Shown here piece after piece: positions 27,801-39,189 of a stretch of DNA of 64,000 nucleotides. How positions within the stretch are numbered: position 1 is the first letter of the stretch; each line of letters opens with the position of its first letter. A program made the position numbers and the translations under genes. The stretch lies in NCBI RefSeq assembly GCF_013299185.1, contig NZ_JAAFKG010000046.1, positions 1 through 64,000 of the forward strand. Direction: 5' to 3'. The stretch is from Microcoleus sp. bin48.metabat.b7b8b9.023. GTDB taxonomy: Bacteria; Cyanobacteriota; Cyanobacteriia; Cyanobacteriales; Microcoleaceae. Below the pieces are notes generated by a model. The model was not told the DNA's origin. It worked only from the letters and a program-made list of their open reading frames with translations, and did no database searches.

Positions 27801-30394
27801 AAGGTCGATCGCACTTTTTGAGTAATTTGTTTGAGCAGCAAGACGCGCTGGTACTGTCGCTGCAAAGTTCGCTCTCGCTCTTCCCTGGCAATTTCTGCGC
27901 CGATGTAATTGCCCATCAGCTTTAAAATTTCAAAATTCAGCGGTTTTAAAGGAGATTTAGGGGTGCGGGAAGTAAAGCTCAAGGTGCCAAAAACTCGCCC
28001 TTGGACTATTACCCTGGTGCCGACAAAAGCCTCCAACCTCCGCACGGCGTAAGCCGGATGCTGCTTCCACTGAGTAGTGCCGGCGGATTCGATCGAAATA
28101 GGTTCGATCGATCGCAAAACCTCTCGCTCGAAGGTTCTGCTTAAAGAAAAACCGTCTCCTTTCGCAAATCCGAAGGGAAAATCTTGCGGTACGTAGGCCG
28201 CGAGCACTTCGTAGCGATCGCCCAAAACCCTGCCCAACAGCCCGATATCCATCCCAAACTGACTGCAACCCATTGCCAGCAACCGGGCCGTTCGCTCGTC
28301 AAAAGAGCCGGACGAGCCTACCATTACCTCGTAGAGCGATCGAATTGCCCGCTCGCTTTCCCGCAGTTCCTCAACTCCTTCAACGCGGTTGCAGACATCG
28401 TGCAAAGTCCCTAAAATTCCCAGTATTTCACCTTGGGAATTCAGCCGTACTTGGGCAAATATTTCAACTGAAACAAAGCCTGAATCAATCTGAATTCCCA
28501 ATTCGTTTTTGCCAGATTCTAACTTGTATTTAAATCGCAGTTCTCGCCGATAAAATTCCGAATTACCAGACAGTAAAGACTCCAATAACTTTGCACAATG
28601 CGGGCGCTCATCTGGATGCACCCAATCTAAAAAATTAGTTGTCAAACTTTCAGCCACCGAAAAACCTGTAATTTCAGTCCAAGCGCGGTTGAGAAATGTC
28701 CAAATCCCCGCCGCATCCATCTGGAAAATTACTGTTGCTTTCAAAGCATCAAATACTTGGAATTCCTCGACGCCATCGGAGTGTTTGAGTTCTAACTGCT
28801 GGTTTGGAGTAATATCTGTATGAGTTCCGACTACCCGCAGCGGTTTGCCGGTAGCGCTGCGTAAAACTTGACCTCGATTCAGCACCCAGACAGTGGTGCC
28901 GTCTTTGCAGTACATTCGATATTCTGCTGCAAAATCCGCTGTTTTTTGTGCGAAGTGATCTTCTAAAGCTGCCTTTACTCCGTCAATGTCGTCTCGGTGA
29001 ATGCGACTCCACCATTCCGATCGCCGATTCGAGATTTCCCCTTCTTTGTAGCCGAGCATTTCTTGCCATCGCGCCGAATAAAAAAATTCATCTGTTTCGA
29101 GATTCCAATCCCAAATCCCCTGATTGTTGACGGTAGCGGGGAGATTTGGGGGCTGCGCGACGCTAATGTTTTGAGCAATTTCTGCATCTGGGTAGGGATT
29201 GGCTGCCGGAATTTGTATTTGGGCCAAGAGTTTTTTGTACTGCGCGTTGCTAGATTCTAGCTGGCGCTGCAAAGCGAGCAAGCCTGAATGCAGAGATTTT
29301 GAGTCCAGTGCTTGTAACAGGATAGTTTGAGGATTGACAATCCCGATCGGGTGATTGCTGTCGTTGATGACTAATAGAGGTAACTGGCAGTAGTGTTTTT
29401 GCAGCAGGGCGATGGCTGCTTCGAGGGTAGAGTGCGATCGTACCAGGGCTGGCGAACTGCTGCAAATCGCTCCTGCTTTAATTCTGCTAGAGTCTCTCCC
29501 CGTGGCTTGCAACTGCACGATGTCCCGCGAACTTACCACCCCAACCAGTTTGTGGAGGTTGGGATTTGTAAATTTGGCATTTTGAGCTGCACCATTCGAG
29601 TTTGGTTCCGGGGTTTCAGTGATTAATACATAGCTAACATTGTGTCGGAACATCAGTTGCGCCAAATAGCGAACCGAAGCAGTAGCCGGAGCGTGAATAA
29701 TTCGCGAGGCTGCGATTTGAGGGATTTGATCGAGTTTAATTAAATTTGCGGGGATCTCTAATTTCGGATGTAAAATTGGCAGTGGCGGAGGAAATGGCAA
29801 GGGCGAAGCAGGTGGCAAAGGGCTGCTAATTGGTTGTGGCGATTCCCCAATTTCCTGCAACAGTTCTACCAAGCTTTGAGAGCTAATTAAACCGACAAGT
29901 TCTTCTGTGTCGCTAACGACTGGTAAATGCCCGATCAGGTGTTTGTCTAGCAGATTGGCTAAGGCAAAAAAGTCGGGAATTTCCGATTCTCGGGCTACAG
30001 TGACGGTTCTGATCATGATTTGCTCGATCGCAAATCCCCTCAAAGCAGCGCCGATCGAATTTAGCTGTACGACATCTCGCGCTGTAAAAATCCCCAGCAC
30101 CATCTGGCCACCGGTATCGTCGGCTTTTGAGCCGTTGAGGCCGTTGAGACTGAGCCTGTTAGCACCTGCGTGTAGCGCGCGCGGTAGGCCTTTGTAGAAA
30201 CCTAACTGTTCCCGCGACTGCGGGGAAGTCCCGTTGGTGGGATTTCCCAGTTGAAAATTTCCGCGCGGTTCTACCACAAGGACGTAACTGGCTCCTGTGC
30301 TGCTCATCAGCTCGATCGCCTCTTCTACGGGCGTCCCAGGGGTGACGGTGAGGGGATGGCGGTTAATTACCTGACTGAGAGAGGGAATAAACAT
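24890..30394 (-). CDS. CBS-PAS-GAF hybrid histidine kinase with two receivers and Hpt
   Basis: A 1834-residue cytosolic sensor kinase; no membrane span was seen. Order: two CBS pairs (about 1-185 and 220-365), PAS (about 420-530) and PAS (about 550-670). Then GAF (about 690-840) and GAF (about 855-1015), coiled segment, HisKA with phospho-acceptor His1054 (TMSHEIRTP), and HATPase (about 1155-1330; DTGIGIP and GGTGLGL). Then receiver 1 (about 1348-1490), receiver 2 (about 1548-1665; Asp1597 in VVLMDVQMP) and Hpt with His1760 ([13 protein letters not shown]). In receiver 1 the phospho-Asp position is Ala1399 (LAILAMNLP), so it should not accept phosphate. The CBS pairs suggest adenylate or energy sensing. 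No response-regulator gene is adjacent. Confidence 0.9.
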   Translation of the reverse strand: MFIPSLSQVINRHPLTVTPGTPVEEAIELMSSTGASYVLVVEPRGNFQLGNPTNGTSPQSREQLGFYKGLPRALHAGANRLSLNGLNGSKADDTGGQMVLGIFTARDVVQLNSIGAALRGFAIEQIMIRTVTVARESEIPDFFALANLLDKHLIGHLPVVSDTEELVGLISSQSLVELLQEIGESPQPISSPLPPASPLPFPPPLPILHPKLEIPANLIKLDQIPQIAASRIIHAPATASVRYLAQLMFRHNVSYVLITETPEPNSNGAAQNAKFTNPNLHKLVGVVSSRDIVQLQATGRDSSRIKAGAICSSSPALVRSHSTLEAAIALLQKHYCQLPLLVINDSNHPIGIVNPQTILLQALDSKSLHSGLLALQRQLESSNAQYKKLLAQIQIPAANPYPDAEIAQNISVAQPPNLPATVNNQGIWDWNLETDEFFYSARWQEMLGYKEGEISNRRSEWWSRIHRDDIDGVKAALEDHFAQKTADFAAEYRMYCKDGTTVWVLNRGQVLRSATGKPLRVVGTHTDITPNQQLELKHSDGVEEFQVFDALKATVIFQMDAAGIWTFLNRAWTEITGFSVAESLTTNFLDWVHPDERPHCAKLLESLLSGNSEFYRRELRFKYKLESGKNELGIQIDSGFVSVEIFAQVRLNSQGEILGILGTLHDVCNRVEGVEELRESERAIRSLYEVMVGSSGSFDERTARLLAMGCSQFGMDIGLLGRVLGDRYEVLAAYVPQDFPFGFAKGDGFSLSRTFEREVLRSIEPISIESAGTTQWKQHPAYAVRRLEAFVGTRVIVQGRVFGTLSFTSRTPKSPLKPLNFEILKLMGNYIGAEIAREERERTLQRQYQRVLLLKQITQKVRSTLDTQEIFQTTATQIGRVFGVNRCTIHTYLSQPYPHLPCVAEYLEPGHESALDLELSVTYNPYTEKLLAEDIALASPDVFADPLLESSVPMCRRIGLKSMLAVRTSYQGEPNGIITLHQCDATRQWTPDEIELLEDVAAQVGITLAQALLLETEVQRQRQLAEQNEALEQAREAAEVANRAKSEFLATMSHEIRTPMNAVIGMTGLLLDMQLTPEQRDFVETIRTSGDALLTIINDILDFSKIESGKMDLERSPFDLQNCIEESLELLAPRASEKGLELAYFIDDSVPKNILGDVTRLRQILVNLLGNAVKFTESGEIVVCCTAREIEQLPANSSPEISNILAPQPLAIKQENLAARRLYEIQFGVQDTGIGIPPDRIDRLFKAFSQVDASTTRHYGGTGLGLAISQRLSDMMGGKTWVVSQVAPGTSKSHPAVSAIGQSTAGTPPAGFSAPSISGSGSIFYFTVIAEANQNAAEEKKPEFTVGKRLLIAENHAINRQVLIRQAEAWGMIPVAVTSGAEALEIIKGNSAIDLAILAMNLPDMDGVSLAVEIRKFELSNLSSGDALNPNVIKVKSPRKVTLPLVLFTYLSKAEVWKKLETTEVHFSAFLTKPLKQSQFYNVLLQVFGYVAGRSSKGELSNVATLTSGLKYFENSQEQHRVQRTPAVLRQVPSNSAPHDPSNSSQIRILLAEDNVVNQKVATHLLDRIGYRADIAANGLEVLEALKRQSYDVVLMDVQMPEMDGLETTRRICGEWPANKKPRIIAMTANAMQGDREKCLEAGMDDYITKPVRREELALALSKCQPLRRDELNAVTEPKNPDISDQNGSHVTKHSIVQPPANSPINFEVLHNLRELDDDDDPDFLGELIKIYLLDAQQHLETIKEAIFLGDADSLKLASHTLKSSSANLGAVSFSEVCKELELMGRVAVESGGEQIFDARAARDRLLEAEAEWEKVRSAFETELKTGNLRSQMG

Positions 30395-30917
30395 CAGCGG
30401 GCATAAAAGTGATATTTGTTTAAAAAACCCGATCGTCGCAAGCAGCAGGTTGATTGAGAGGCTTTGCGCGCGAGGTTACTGTGCGCGATCAAAGTTTCTG
30501 TAAGATTAAAATCACCCCTACTATCAGCATCTTGGCATTAAAAATTAATTCCGTGCCAAATCTTGACAATTTATAGGTGCTGAAAGTCAGAACCAATGTT
30601 ATCTAGCAGAGGGAGGACACAAAGACTGGCAGGCAATTCCTCACGTCACCTAACTGCTGCGGGTTTACGAGCTAGAATTTCTGCGATGTCTAGACTTCGG
30701 CTACCTTCTCGCGCTCAAGGGAATTCTCGATCGGATTCTGTTTGAGGCAAGATAGTTACACGCTACCAATTTACCAGCGACAGGAGGGGAATCACAACAC
30801 GATTTAGATATTTCAACTGTCTAATTAAGGGCTCGAGGGTTCGAGGGCACAAAATAAATAATTGCGATCGTAACTAATTCTATCTTATCCCAATTCTGAA
30901 CTCCGAGAATTTGACAT
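30395..30917. other. Gene-free region upstream of the hybrid kinase
   Basis: About 520 bases with no supported gene. It contains the kinase promoter region (near 30395-30480) and an AT-rich remainder. Short GGGCTCGAGGGTTCGAGGG repeats occur near 30830. Nothing else is recognised. Confidence 0.4.
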
Positions 30918-32381
30918 TCAATTCGGGCGATCCTCTTCGAGGGCTGCGCTAACGAACTTGATGAGAATAGCACTGTTCCCCGGCACCAAAAAAGTCGCCT
31001 TACCACCCTTCAGGGTCAAGCTGCCAACAACCTCATCCATTGACTTCAAACTAAACTCCCGCACCGTCCCATTACCAGCTTCGATTAAAGCTGAAATATC
31101 GGCACGAACAGTATAAGATTTTGCTCGATCGTTGACAGCCAGCAAGTAAACATTCTTACTAGAATCGAGAGTTGCAACTGCCATTAAATCGGAACTATTA
31201 GCGATCGGAAAAAAGCTAGCCCTACCGCCTTGTAAAGCCCGAATTCCCATCCGCAAAGCATAGTAGCTCGCGCGCCGTTTTCCCCCGTCCCCCAGCAAAC
31301 CTTCCGCCAGTGCCGGCTTTCCCCAGTCGTACAAACAGAATATGTGACTCCCGTAAATATAATTATCCCCCGGTTGGGAACCTCGGATCAAATTTTTAAT
31401 CAAACTTAAAGCTAAAGGGAAATCGTTATAGCTAATTTGATAACTTCCCCATTCTCCCACCCAAACCTCTGAGTTAGCACGGACTGTCCCCTTCATCCAG
31501 CCGCGGACTTTGCGGGTGTAGTTAGAAATATCTGCATCGTAATTGTGGAAGTTGACAGTATCGAAATAATTAGGAATTTCTCGCAAAGCCTCAGCCGGCC
31601 AATTGCTACCACCTACGCTTGTCGGGCTGTGGATGCGGTAAGCGCGATCGGGCAAATAATTTTTGTACACAAAGTCGATCGCATCTTTGGTCACTTTCAC
31701 CAACTCAAAATAGTCAGCCATAGTTCCACCCCAACCCTGTATGCGGTAGTCCGGTTCGTTGTGAATTTCCCAATCATCAACGCGGTAATCGTTGCGTACA
31801 TTCAACCAATAAACCGTAGCAAACACGTGTTCCCACCACTCGTTCCAATCTTCTTTTGTGCGGGGCGGATTCAGTTGCAGCGCCCAAGACGGATTCCAGT
31901 CACCATCAACATTACGAATACTCACAACCGGGCGAATCTTAGCCTGTTTGAGAGCATTAAAAATAGTCCTAGCATTGCCTTCCCAAACTTTACCACGTTC
32001 TCCCGACCACGAATAATCGCTACCCCGGGGCGGATCGGTCATAATTTTATCCCAATGCGCCCAATTAATAATATTTGGATTTGCCTTAATTTGGGAGATT
32101 TCCGGCCAGCCGTATTTACCGTCATCGTCTTCCGGTTCCCATCGAGACATCCCGCCGTAAATGCGGTATGTATTAATTCCCAAATCTTGCAAATCTTTGA
32201 GATCAAAGTTAATATTGCCCTCGACTGCACCGATGTAGCGAGTGCTGACACCCGCAGCAGTACCGGAGAATTTAATTGTTGCGATGTTTTGAGCAAAAGT
32301 TGTTGTTGGGCCCAACAACTCTATGCCGATGGCAATTAAAAGGGCGAGGGTGAAATTCCGAATTAGAGTTTTTGATAACAC
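30918..32381 (-). CDS. Secreted clan GH-A glycoside hydrolase
   Basis: A 487-residue exported protein. A signal peptide (RNFTLALLIAIGIELLGP..., cleavage near FAQ-N, residue 31) precedes a TIM-barrel glycosidase. The acid/base Glu is E209 in DWEIHNEPDY and the nucleophile is E310 in EVWVGEWGSY, about 100 residues apart, as in GH-A retaining enzymes such as GH39/GH5. The last 110 residues form a beta-rich accessory domain. The substrate is probably a plant- or sheath-type polysaccharide (xylan or a mixed glycan); this is inference. It lies 33 bases after a membrane glycosyltransferase gene in the same direction, so the two likely form an operon in glycan metabolism. Confidence 0.75.
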   Translation of the reverse strand: MLSKTLIRNFTLALLIAIGIELLGPTTTFAQNIATIKFSGTAAGVSTRYIGAVEGNINFDLKDLQDLGINTYRIYGGMSRWEPEDDDGKYGWPEISQIKANPNIINWAHWDKIMTDPPRGSDYSWSGERGKVWEGNARTIFNALKQAKIRPVVSIRNVDGDWNPSWALQLNPPRTKEDWNEWWEHVFATVYWLNVRNDYRVDDWEIHNEPDYRIQGWGGTMADYFELVKVTKDAIDFVYKNYLPDRAYRIHSPTSVGGSNWPAEALREIPNYFDTVNFHNYDADISNYTRKVRGWMKGTVRANSEVWVGEWGSYQISYNDFPLALSLIKNLIRGSQPGDNYIYGSHIFCLYDWGKPALAEGLLGDGGKRRASYYALRMGIRALQGGRASFFPIANSSDLMAVATLDSSKNVYLLAVNDRAKSYTVRADISALIEAGNGTVREFSLKSMDEVVGSLTLKGGKATFLVPGNSAILIKFVSAALEEDRPN

Positions 32382-32414
32382 TGGGTTAATAACTAAGGAC
32401 TAACTGCCTAAGAC

Positions 32415-33707
32415 CTACTGATTAATTAACTTCAACCGACGCTGAATCTGCCCGGCCGCCGCCGCAATTACGATCGCCAAAATCGGGTGCAGTGGCTCGC
32501 TGTGGCGAACTTCTGCATAAGTGAGCGCATGAATCAAAGTAAAATAGCCGCAGACTGCCAGCAGTGGCAAAAACTCCCGCCAGCGATGTCGCAAAACTAT
32601 CATGCCCAAAGCCGCAAAGACAGGTAAAATTCGCGACATTAAAATGCCGACAATCCGTTGCGGCGAAAAGAATGGCCGCATTGCCTCTACATTAAACATA
32701 GCGCGATAGGGCCAGTCATTTATAGGGTTTCCCAACCACAAATAAACTGCCTTTTGCAAACAATACCAGAGATACACACCAGGATCGCGGAGGATTGAAG
32801 CGATCGCCCGTTTGGTAAAATAGCGATCGCCCTCAATGGTAAAAACATCGTGTCCGCCATTCCGAGCCGGATTGAGTTCTTCCTGCCAAATTTGAAGGAT
32901 ATGGCGTTTTGGCAGTTGTTCGTAGGCAAAATGATAAAACTCTGGGCTTCCTTGCCACAGCAGCCCCGTAGAAACACTGTAAATCAAAAAAGTCTTGTGA
33001 GTTCGATAATTGTGGTAAGTCCAAGGTGTGGTAATGATGATAATTGCGCCCAAATAAGCAACAAACAAAGCAATCTTGCGCTTAAAAGACCATTGGCGCG
33101 GCATCAATAGTGGCACAATTACCGGAAGCAACATCGCTGTCGGCCGACAAAGATTCGTAATTGCCAACAACCCACCTGCTAATGAAAAATTTTGCCACTG
33201 CGGCTGTTCCAATGCTCGCAGCAAACCCAGTATTGTTAAAATCATTAAAGGCGCGTATAAAATCTCTGTTTGCAGCAGCCTGACATGAAGAATCAGGGAG
33301 GGATGTAGCGCAGTTAATCCAGCGGCTACTAAGGAACTTTGAGGGCCAGTAAAACGCCGTGCCAGGATAAAAGTTAGGGGTATGATTGTCGCCCCCAAAA
33401 AAGCTTGTACGTAGACTACAGATGCAGGAGAACGACCAAAAAATGTATAACATCCAGCTATGAAAAATGGATAAACTGGTGTGCGGCCCGCCCACTCAAA
33501 AAAATGACCCTTCAGCAACCAGTATGCCAAACCCTCATAGCCCGGTTCATCGCCTGTGAGACGGGCGGGAGTATCGGGGAGAGTTTGGTTGGTGCGCCAC
33601 GCCAAATAGAGCCGGAATGCCATTCCCAGCAGCGTCAGACCAACCAGGGCCAAGACAATTATGCGGTCATTTCTTTGCTGCTGCGTTGCGGAGATATCTG
33701 GTGTCAT
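32415..33707 (-). CDS. ArnT/PMT-like polytopic glycosyltransferase
   Basis: A 430-residue membrane enzyme of the GT-C fold that uses a polyprenyl-phosphate sugar. An early acidic pair lies in the first periplasmic loop (RLTGDEPGYEGLAYWLL), with TPVYPFFIAG after it. Roughly ten hydrophobic helices follow (LIVLALVGLTLLGMAFRLYL, IALFVAYLGAIIIITTPWTY, VFAALGMIVL and others). ATG 33707 is preferred; an upstream TTG would add five residues. It is followed by a secreted glycosidase gene. The acceptor (protein, lipid or polysaccharide) is not known. Confidence 0.78.
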   Translation of the reverse strand: MTPDISATQQQRNDRIIVLALVGLTLLGMAFRLYLAWRTNQTLPDTPARLTGDEPGYEGLAYWLLKGHFFEWAGRTPVYPFFIAGCYTFFGRSPASVVYVQAFLGATIIPLTFILARRFTGPQSSLVAAGLTALHPSLILHVRLLQTEILYAPLMILTILGLLRALEQPQWQNFSLAGGLLAITNLCRPTAMLLPVIVPLLMPRQWSFKRKIALFVAYLGAIIIITTPWTYHNYRTHKTFLIYSVSTGLLWQGSPEFYHFAYEQLPKRHILQIWQEELNPARNGGHDVFTIEGDRYFTKRAIASILRDPGVYLWYCLQKAVYLWLGNPINDWPYRAMFNVEAMRPFFSPQRIVGILMSRILPVFAALGMIVLRHRWREFLPLLAVCGYFTLIHALTYAEVRHSEPLHPILAIVIAAAAGQIQRRLKLINQ

Positions 33708-33987
33708 CAAAACTGACTGCAAAAATTTGATTGTTTCCTCTCAATTTTTTAGGTTGGGAATGTCAAAAATTATATCGTTTCAGATACATTTTTTTCGACA
33801 AGTGATATTTTTCACGCCATGTCCGACCATTCCAGCGGACGATCGCATCAGGAGACTGGCGAGTCAGGGTTTCGCCGATTCCCTACGGGATAGCTTGGCA
33901 CGCGCGTAATTTCCGGTTGCAACACCGATTGCAGGGAAGTTTGTTGCGATTTAGAACTAATAGTACCCGTAGCAGCGATCGAACTAA

Positions 33988-34114
33988 GGAGCGCAAATTA
34001 AATAATTTACACTCTTGAAAGTGGGATCGGCCAGAAGAACCAGTCCAGAAAGGAGGGGCTATAAAGGCCCATCCCACAAGAACCATCAAATTATAAGTTA
34101 TTTAATTCTCATTC
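33988..34114. mobile_element. MITE family C copy 3
   Basis: A 127-bp element starting GGAGCGCAAATTAAATAATT and ending TTATTTAATTCTCATTC. It is flanked by the direct repeat CTAA (33984-33987 and 34115-34118). The GAACTAA context at the left also occurs at copy 1. Confidence 0.75.
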
Positions 34115-34329
34115 CTAACTGCAAGAATTGCGAAAATTTAACCCAGTTTCAGAGGCTGGCACGGTTTTACATTCATGGCGTTTATTGAAAATAATAGTTA
34201 AAAGCTAGTTGCGAGCAAGATTTAAAGCCAAACTTGTCAACCAGCTAGTTTTCTTCAACACTTCTTAATGAGTTATAGTGACATCATTCTTATTAAGAAG
34301 ATGAATAATAAGCAGACTGTAGCAGTAAA

Positions 34330-34449
34330 GAGAGCATCTCAGTTTTGATTTTATAGTGCTGTCCCCGCTCGCGAGCTATCGAATACTCGCGAACTCTTAA
34401 GCTCGGACTGTCAAGAAATTGCTTTTTTTCATTCATTGAGATGCTCCCA
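34330..34449. mobile_element. Inverted-repeat element family E, copy 1
   Basis: The left end reads GAGCATCTCAGTTTTG and the right end CATTGAGATGCTCCCA. It is flanked by the direct repeat CAGTAAA (34323-34329 and 34450-34456). Its interior has a GTCCCCGCTCGCGAGC segment like copy 3. Confidence 0.65.
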
Positions 34450-34551
34450 CAGTAAAAGTATTACATTGAAGTAATTTTAGATATTGGCAGTATTCAATAA
34501 GAATTAAAAGCCATAAATTAGTTGATTTTAATTAGCAATAAGTCTAGAAGC

Positions 34552-34661
34552 TATAGCGGATCTAGTTCCCCTATTCGCGGACGTTGTTGGGCTTGGACTC
34601 TCTTGGCTTAAGTGGTTATATAAGCTGTCAGTTATACCTCATATTTTTGAGAAAGGCTATA
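34552..34661. mobile_element. MITE family A copy 3
   Basis: A 110-bp copy from TATAGCGGATCTAGTTCCCC to TTTTTGAGAAAGGCTATA. The first 20 bases are more diverged than in other copies. No gene inside. Confidence 0.75.
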
Positions 34662-34877
34662 CATCCTCTAGATTAATTGGAGCAACACAATTAAACATAA
34701 TTACAGATACGTGATTCTTCCAGTCTTTTGACTGAGAAGATAAATCGAGCTTGTTAGAGAAAGGGCTGCTTGCGATCTATGCGATCGACATTACTTTCTG
34801 ATATTGACATAGCTTGACCCGCAGATAGCCCTTGTGAAAACTAAAAAAATCGCTTGCAGGAAAACTCACTTATAAAT

Positions 34878-35140
34878 CAATACGGTTCACTTAAGATAAG
34901 TAGATGGGTGTAAATAAATCGGTTCATGTAACAGAACGTAAAGCAACCGTAACCCCTGCGTTGGCGAAGCCGCCCTGAAAGGGCTAGGGCTTATGCTTCG
35001 CTTCACTTCGTTTCGCTCTCTTCGGACATACTTGTGTATTTTCATACTCATCTACTTAGTCATTGCGAGGAACGAAGCAATCTCCGTATCTATTTTAAAT
35101 AGGGTTTTACCCCCAGGGCGGTCTTAAGTAAACCGTATTG
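34878..35140. mobile_element. Inverted-repeat element H with 10-bp target duplication
   Basis: A 263-bp non-coding element. Terminal repeats are CAATACGGTTCACTTAAGA (left) and TCTTAAGTAAACCGTATTG (right), 18 of 19 complementary. It is flanked by the perfect direct repeat ACTTATAAAT (34868-34877 and 35141-35150). No transposase is encoded, so it would need one in trans. Confidence 0.75.
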
Positions 35141-35396
35141 ACTTATAAATTAGATACGTTTGCCTCGCGGCTGAAGGCGATTCCGACAACTTAAATTGGT
35201 CCACACTGATATTTTGTACTCGTCCCTATGGATGAGGAAATACCTAGAAAATATCTGCGTTTATCTGCGTTTATCTGCGCTTTAAAATACAGCAGATTCC
35301 ATATTGATGAAGTATACCCCCGCTCGATCGAGCCTTCTATGGAGACTCTAAAAGCCGTGTCCTTACACTTCATAAACTTGGAATACGCTATATCTC

Positions 35397-36464
<1,068 letters not shown>

Positions 36465-36470
<6 letters not shown>

Positions 36471-36824
36471 CATTGTTGCGCGAAGCGGTAGCGCCACGGA
36501 ATTGAAAAAACAACTCCTCACGCCTGTGTGACAAGCTATTTCACCAATCTGTTCTATTTTGAGCAGAATAGTATCGGCGTCGCAGTCGTAAAATATTTGT
36601 TTGACTTTTTGGATGTGCCCGGATGTCGCGCCTTTGTGCCAAAATTCCGATCGCGATCGGCTCCAATAGTATGCTTCTCCTGTAGCTAGAGTCTGCTTAA
36701 TTGACTGTTTGTTCATCCACGCCATCATTAAAATAGTACCGTCTCGATCGTCCTGGGCGATCGCCGGAATCAAACCTCGATCGTTAAATTTTAAAGCTTC
36801 AATCCACAAATATTTTTGATCCAT
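36465..36824 (-). CDS. hisI: Phosphoribosyl-AMP cyclohydrolase
   Basis: Opens the purine ring of phosphoribosyl-AMP in histidine biosynthesis. The 119-residue protein has the zinc/magnesium site YDCDADTILLKIEQ (C81) and ACHTGVRSCFF (C98, C105). AWMNKQSIKQTLATGEAYYWSRSR forms the substrate strand-helix. No HisE domain is fused. ATG 36824 is preferred; a TTG at 36851 adds nine residues. Placement beside folE, hemB and two COG0523-type genes suggests a zinc-regulated paralogue rather than the housekeeping copy. Confidence 0.9.
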
Positions 36825-36988
36825 ATTCAATTTACAGTTGTATTTCCTCAAGTAAGATTTTTTTTAACCGCAGAGAGCGCAGAGAGCGCAGAGGGAGGAA
36901 AGGGAAAGAGAGAAATATGGTAATGCAATATGACTCTCTTTTCTTTGATTTATCCTGCAAAGAGGCAATTTTTTGTAGACAATTCTAG

Positions 36989-37639
36989 CTAGTGAAAGCT
37001 TGATTTGTGAGCGATTAAACTCATGAATTCTTGACGAGTTCTGGAATCTTCAGCAAACACTCCCCGCATCGCTGAAGTCGCAGTCCAAGAACCTGGTTTT
37101 TGCACGCCGCGCATTACCATACACATATGGGTTGCTTCAATTACAACTGCTACACCTTGAGGTTTTAGCAATCCTTGCAGTGCATCCGCAATTTGTGCAG
37201 TTAAGCGTTCTTGTACTTGCAATCTGCGGCCGTACATTTCACAAATTCGAGCAATTTTTGACAGTCCAATTACTTTCCCGTTGGGAATGTACGCAACGTG
37301 TGCTTTGCCAATTATTGGCAGGATGTGGTGTTCGCAGGAACTGAAAATATCAATGTCCCGCACTAACACCATTTCGTTAGCATTTTCTGTGAATACTGCT
37401 CCGTTGAGCAGTTCGTCGAGAGATTGACGATAACCTCCAGTTAGAAACTGCAAGGCTTTGACAACTCGTTTCGGTGTATCTCGCAACCCTTCGCGGTCTG
37501 GGTCTTCTCCCAATCCTAGCAGCAATGTACGCACTGCTTGCCTCATTTCTTCATCTGAGACTGGAGGTTGAGATTGGGTAGGAATTGATGACACTACACC
37601 ATTGGGAGAAGTCAATTCTGGACGAGTAGATAAAGTCAT
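36989..37639 (-). CDS. folE: GTP cyclohydrolase I
   Basis: Converts GTP to dihydroneopterin triphosphate, the first step to folate and tetrahydropterins. The 216-residue protein has a variable 30-residue N-terminus and then the conserved [11 protein letters not shown]. Zinc ligands are C102 and H105 (SSCEHHILP) and C173 (HMCMVMRG). [15 protein letters not shown] is the catalytic C-terminal motif. It is therefore the zinc-dependent type I enzyme. It sits in a zinc-homeostasis cluster, where extra folE copies are often found. Dihydroneopterin triphosphate is also the precursor of biopterin, the NOS cofactor. Confidence 0.95.
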   Translation of the reverse strand: MTLSTRPELTSPNGVVSSIPTQSQPPVSDEEMRQAVRTLLLGLGEDPDREGLRDTPKRVVKALQFLTGGYRQSLDELLNGAVFTENANEMVLVRDIDIFSSCEHHILPIIGKAHVAYIPNGKVIGLSKIARICEMYGRRLQVQERLTAQIADALQGLLKPQGVAVVIEATHMCMVMRGVQKPGSWTATSAMRGVFAEDSRTRQEFMSLIAHKSSFH

Positions 37640-37880
37640 GCTTGCAGTTTGTGAAAATGTTTAACAGTGGCTGTGGACTTTTATTTGCTATCTGATTATA
37701 ACAAGATTCACAAAATGAAACATTAAATGGTTTGTTTTTTTATAAGTCAATAATAACTCAAAATATAAAATCAACCGTTGGTAGTTACACGGTTTTTGCT
37801 GTCAAAAAGTGCAACTACTAACGGCGCAATTAAATCTAAAATCTCTTAGCTATGGACGTGACACTGAGATTGACAAAATC
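37640..37880. other. Gap between the COG0523 gene and folE
   Basis: AT-rich sequence with an imperfect hairpin (about 37769-37820; ACCGTTGGTAGTT pairs with AACTACTAACGGC) that may terminate the COG0523 transcript. No good Zur-type palindrome is seen ahead of folE. Confidence 0.4.
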
Positions 37881-38939
37881 TTAAACTAAGCAATTGTTAA
37901 GCTGTTCTCGAATTTGAGCGGTATCTAAGTTGCGGCCGATGACTACGAGTTGAGTCTTAGGTGGAGTCAAGCATTCGTAAGCATTTAGTTCATAGCGCGC
38001 GCCACTAAGTTGAAAAATGTGTCTCATCGGGCTGTCTTCAAACCAAAGAATCCCTTTTGCCCGAAATACATCTAAGGGCATTTCTTCGGTGAGAAATTCT
38101 TGGAATTTGTGGATATTAAAAGGTCGATCGCTCTGAAATGATAGCGAAACAAATCCGTCATTATCTAAGTGATTGGAGTGATGTCCGTGATGGTGATGTT
38201 CGTGATGATGTTCGTGATGATGTTCGTGTTCGTGATGCTCGTGTTCGTGATGCTCGTGTTTTTCCTCGGTTTCCAAATTATCGAAAAGATCTGCTTGGGT
38301 TAAACCTACACCCAAAATCAATGGTAAAGGAACTTCACCATATTCAGAGTGTAAAATTCTCGCTCCTTCCTTGATTGTGCGAATGTAAGCTTCTAATTCT
38401 TCTACTTTTTCTGAAGGAGCTAAATCGGTTTTGTTCATCAGCACGATATCTGCAAATGCGACTTGTTTTAAAGCTGCTTCGCTCTCAAAATGATCGGTGG
38501 TGAAGGTTTCGCTATCCACTACAGTGAGTACAGAATCTAGAGTGGTCAAATCCCGCAATTCCGTGCCAAGAAATGTCAATATAATCGGCAATGGGTCGGC
38601 AATTCCGGTGGTTTCAATCACCATGCAGTCGATACGGTCTTCCCGCTCTAACACTCGGTATACTGCATCAACCAAGCCTTCGTTGATGGTACAACAAATA
38701 CAGCCGTTGCTCAGTTCTACCATGTCATCTTCGGTAGAAATTAAAAGCTGCGAATCGATGTTGATATCGCCAAATTCGTTAACTAAAACTGCTACTTTTA
38801 AATCTTGACGATTTTTGAGGATTTGATTGAGTAAAGTGGTTTTGCCGCTGCCTAGAAAGCCGGTAATTATAGTTACTGGCATCCCTCTCTTGGGAAAATC
38901 GGAAATTAAATCTGGGGTTTGTACAGTGAGATTAGTCAT
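37881..38939 (-). CDS. COG0523 GTPase, zinc metallochaperone-like
   Basis: A 352-residue G3E-family GTPase. Walker A is GFLGSGKTT (27-35). The family metal motif CICC lies at C80, C82 and C83 (NGCICC), base-recognition MNKTDL at 168-173, and a CobW C-terminal domain from about 262. Between the domains a histidine-rich loop (about 228-257) of alternating His and Glu should bind zinc. Proteins of this kind deliver zinc to client enzymes under starvation. A perfect Zur-type palindrome lies 132 bases upstream. The neighbours folE, hisI and hemB are plausible clients or zinc-sparing genes. Confidence 0.92.
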   Translation of the reverse strand: MTNLTVQTPDLISDFPKRGMPVTIITGFLGSGKTTLLNQILKNRQDLKVAVLVNEFGDINIDSQLLISTEDDMVELSNGCICCTINEGLVDAVYRVLEREDRIDCMVIETTGIADPLPIILTFLGTELRDLTTLDSVLTVVDSETFTTDHFESEAALKQVAFADIVLMNKTDLAPSEKVEELEAYIRTIKEGARILHSEYGEVPLPLILGVGLTQADLFDNLETEEKHEHHEHEHHEHEHHHEHHHEHHHHGHHSNHLDNDGFVSLSFQSDRPFNIHKFQEFLTEEMPLDVFRAKGILWFEDSPMRHIFQLSGARYELNAYECLTPPKTQLVVIGRNLDTAQIREQLNNCLV

Positions 38940-39070
38940 TGTCCCTCGTTGATTAATTGTAGAGGCCCTGCTGTTAGTTCAGAAAGCTGCTAATTATCCC
39001 AAAGCTCTTGTGGATAGCACTTCCTAGCCAAAATTTAGGTACGATCGCCTGTATCGCACTGGATCGAGTA

Positions 39071-39085
39071 TGATAATCATTATCA
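39071..39085 (-). promoter_or_regulatory. Zur-type operator of the COG0523 gene
   Basis: TGATAATCATTATCA is a perfect 7-1-7 inverted repeat, extendable to 39069-39087. It matches the published cyanobacterial Zur-box form and also resembles a Fur box. It lies between the COG0523 gene and the Crp-type regulator. Confidence 0.75.
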
Positions 39086-39189
39086 TAGTATCTTAGATGT
39101 GCTTTAAGCGCAAGCCCTAGAATTATTGCTCAGCTAGCTGATGACTCATAAACACTTGACTGTCATCCCTTTTCCAGATAAATCTCATG

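Larger units (their letters stand above)
33708..35396. other. 1.7-kb gene-free repeat region
   Basis: No convincing gene. It holds family C copy 3 (33988-34114), a CTTCTTAAT/ATTAAGAAG hairpin (about 34260-34301), family E copy 1 (34330-34449), family A copy 3 (34552-34661), element H (34878-35140) and a TATCTGCGTTTATCTGCGTT tandem (35251-35280). It behaves as a landing site for miniature elements between the convergent glycan and zinc-homeostasis blocks. Confidence 0.65.

Noticed and set aside
37881-38939. Polyhistidine-encoding stretch as a microsatellite artefact or frameshift
   Set aside because: The frame stays open on both sides and a His-rich loop at this place is typical of zinc-binding COG0523 proteins.
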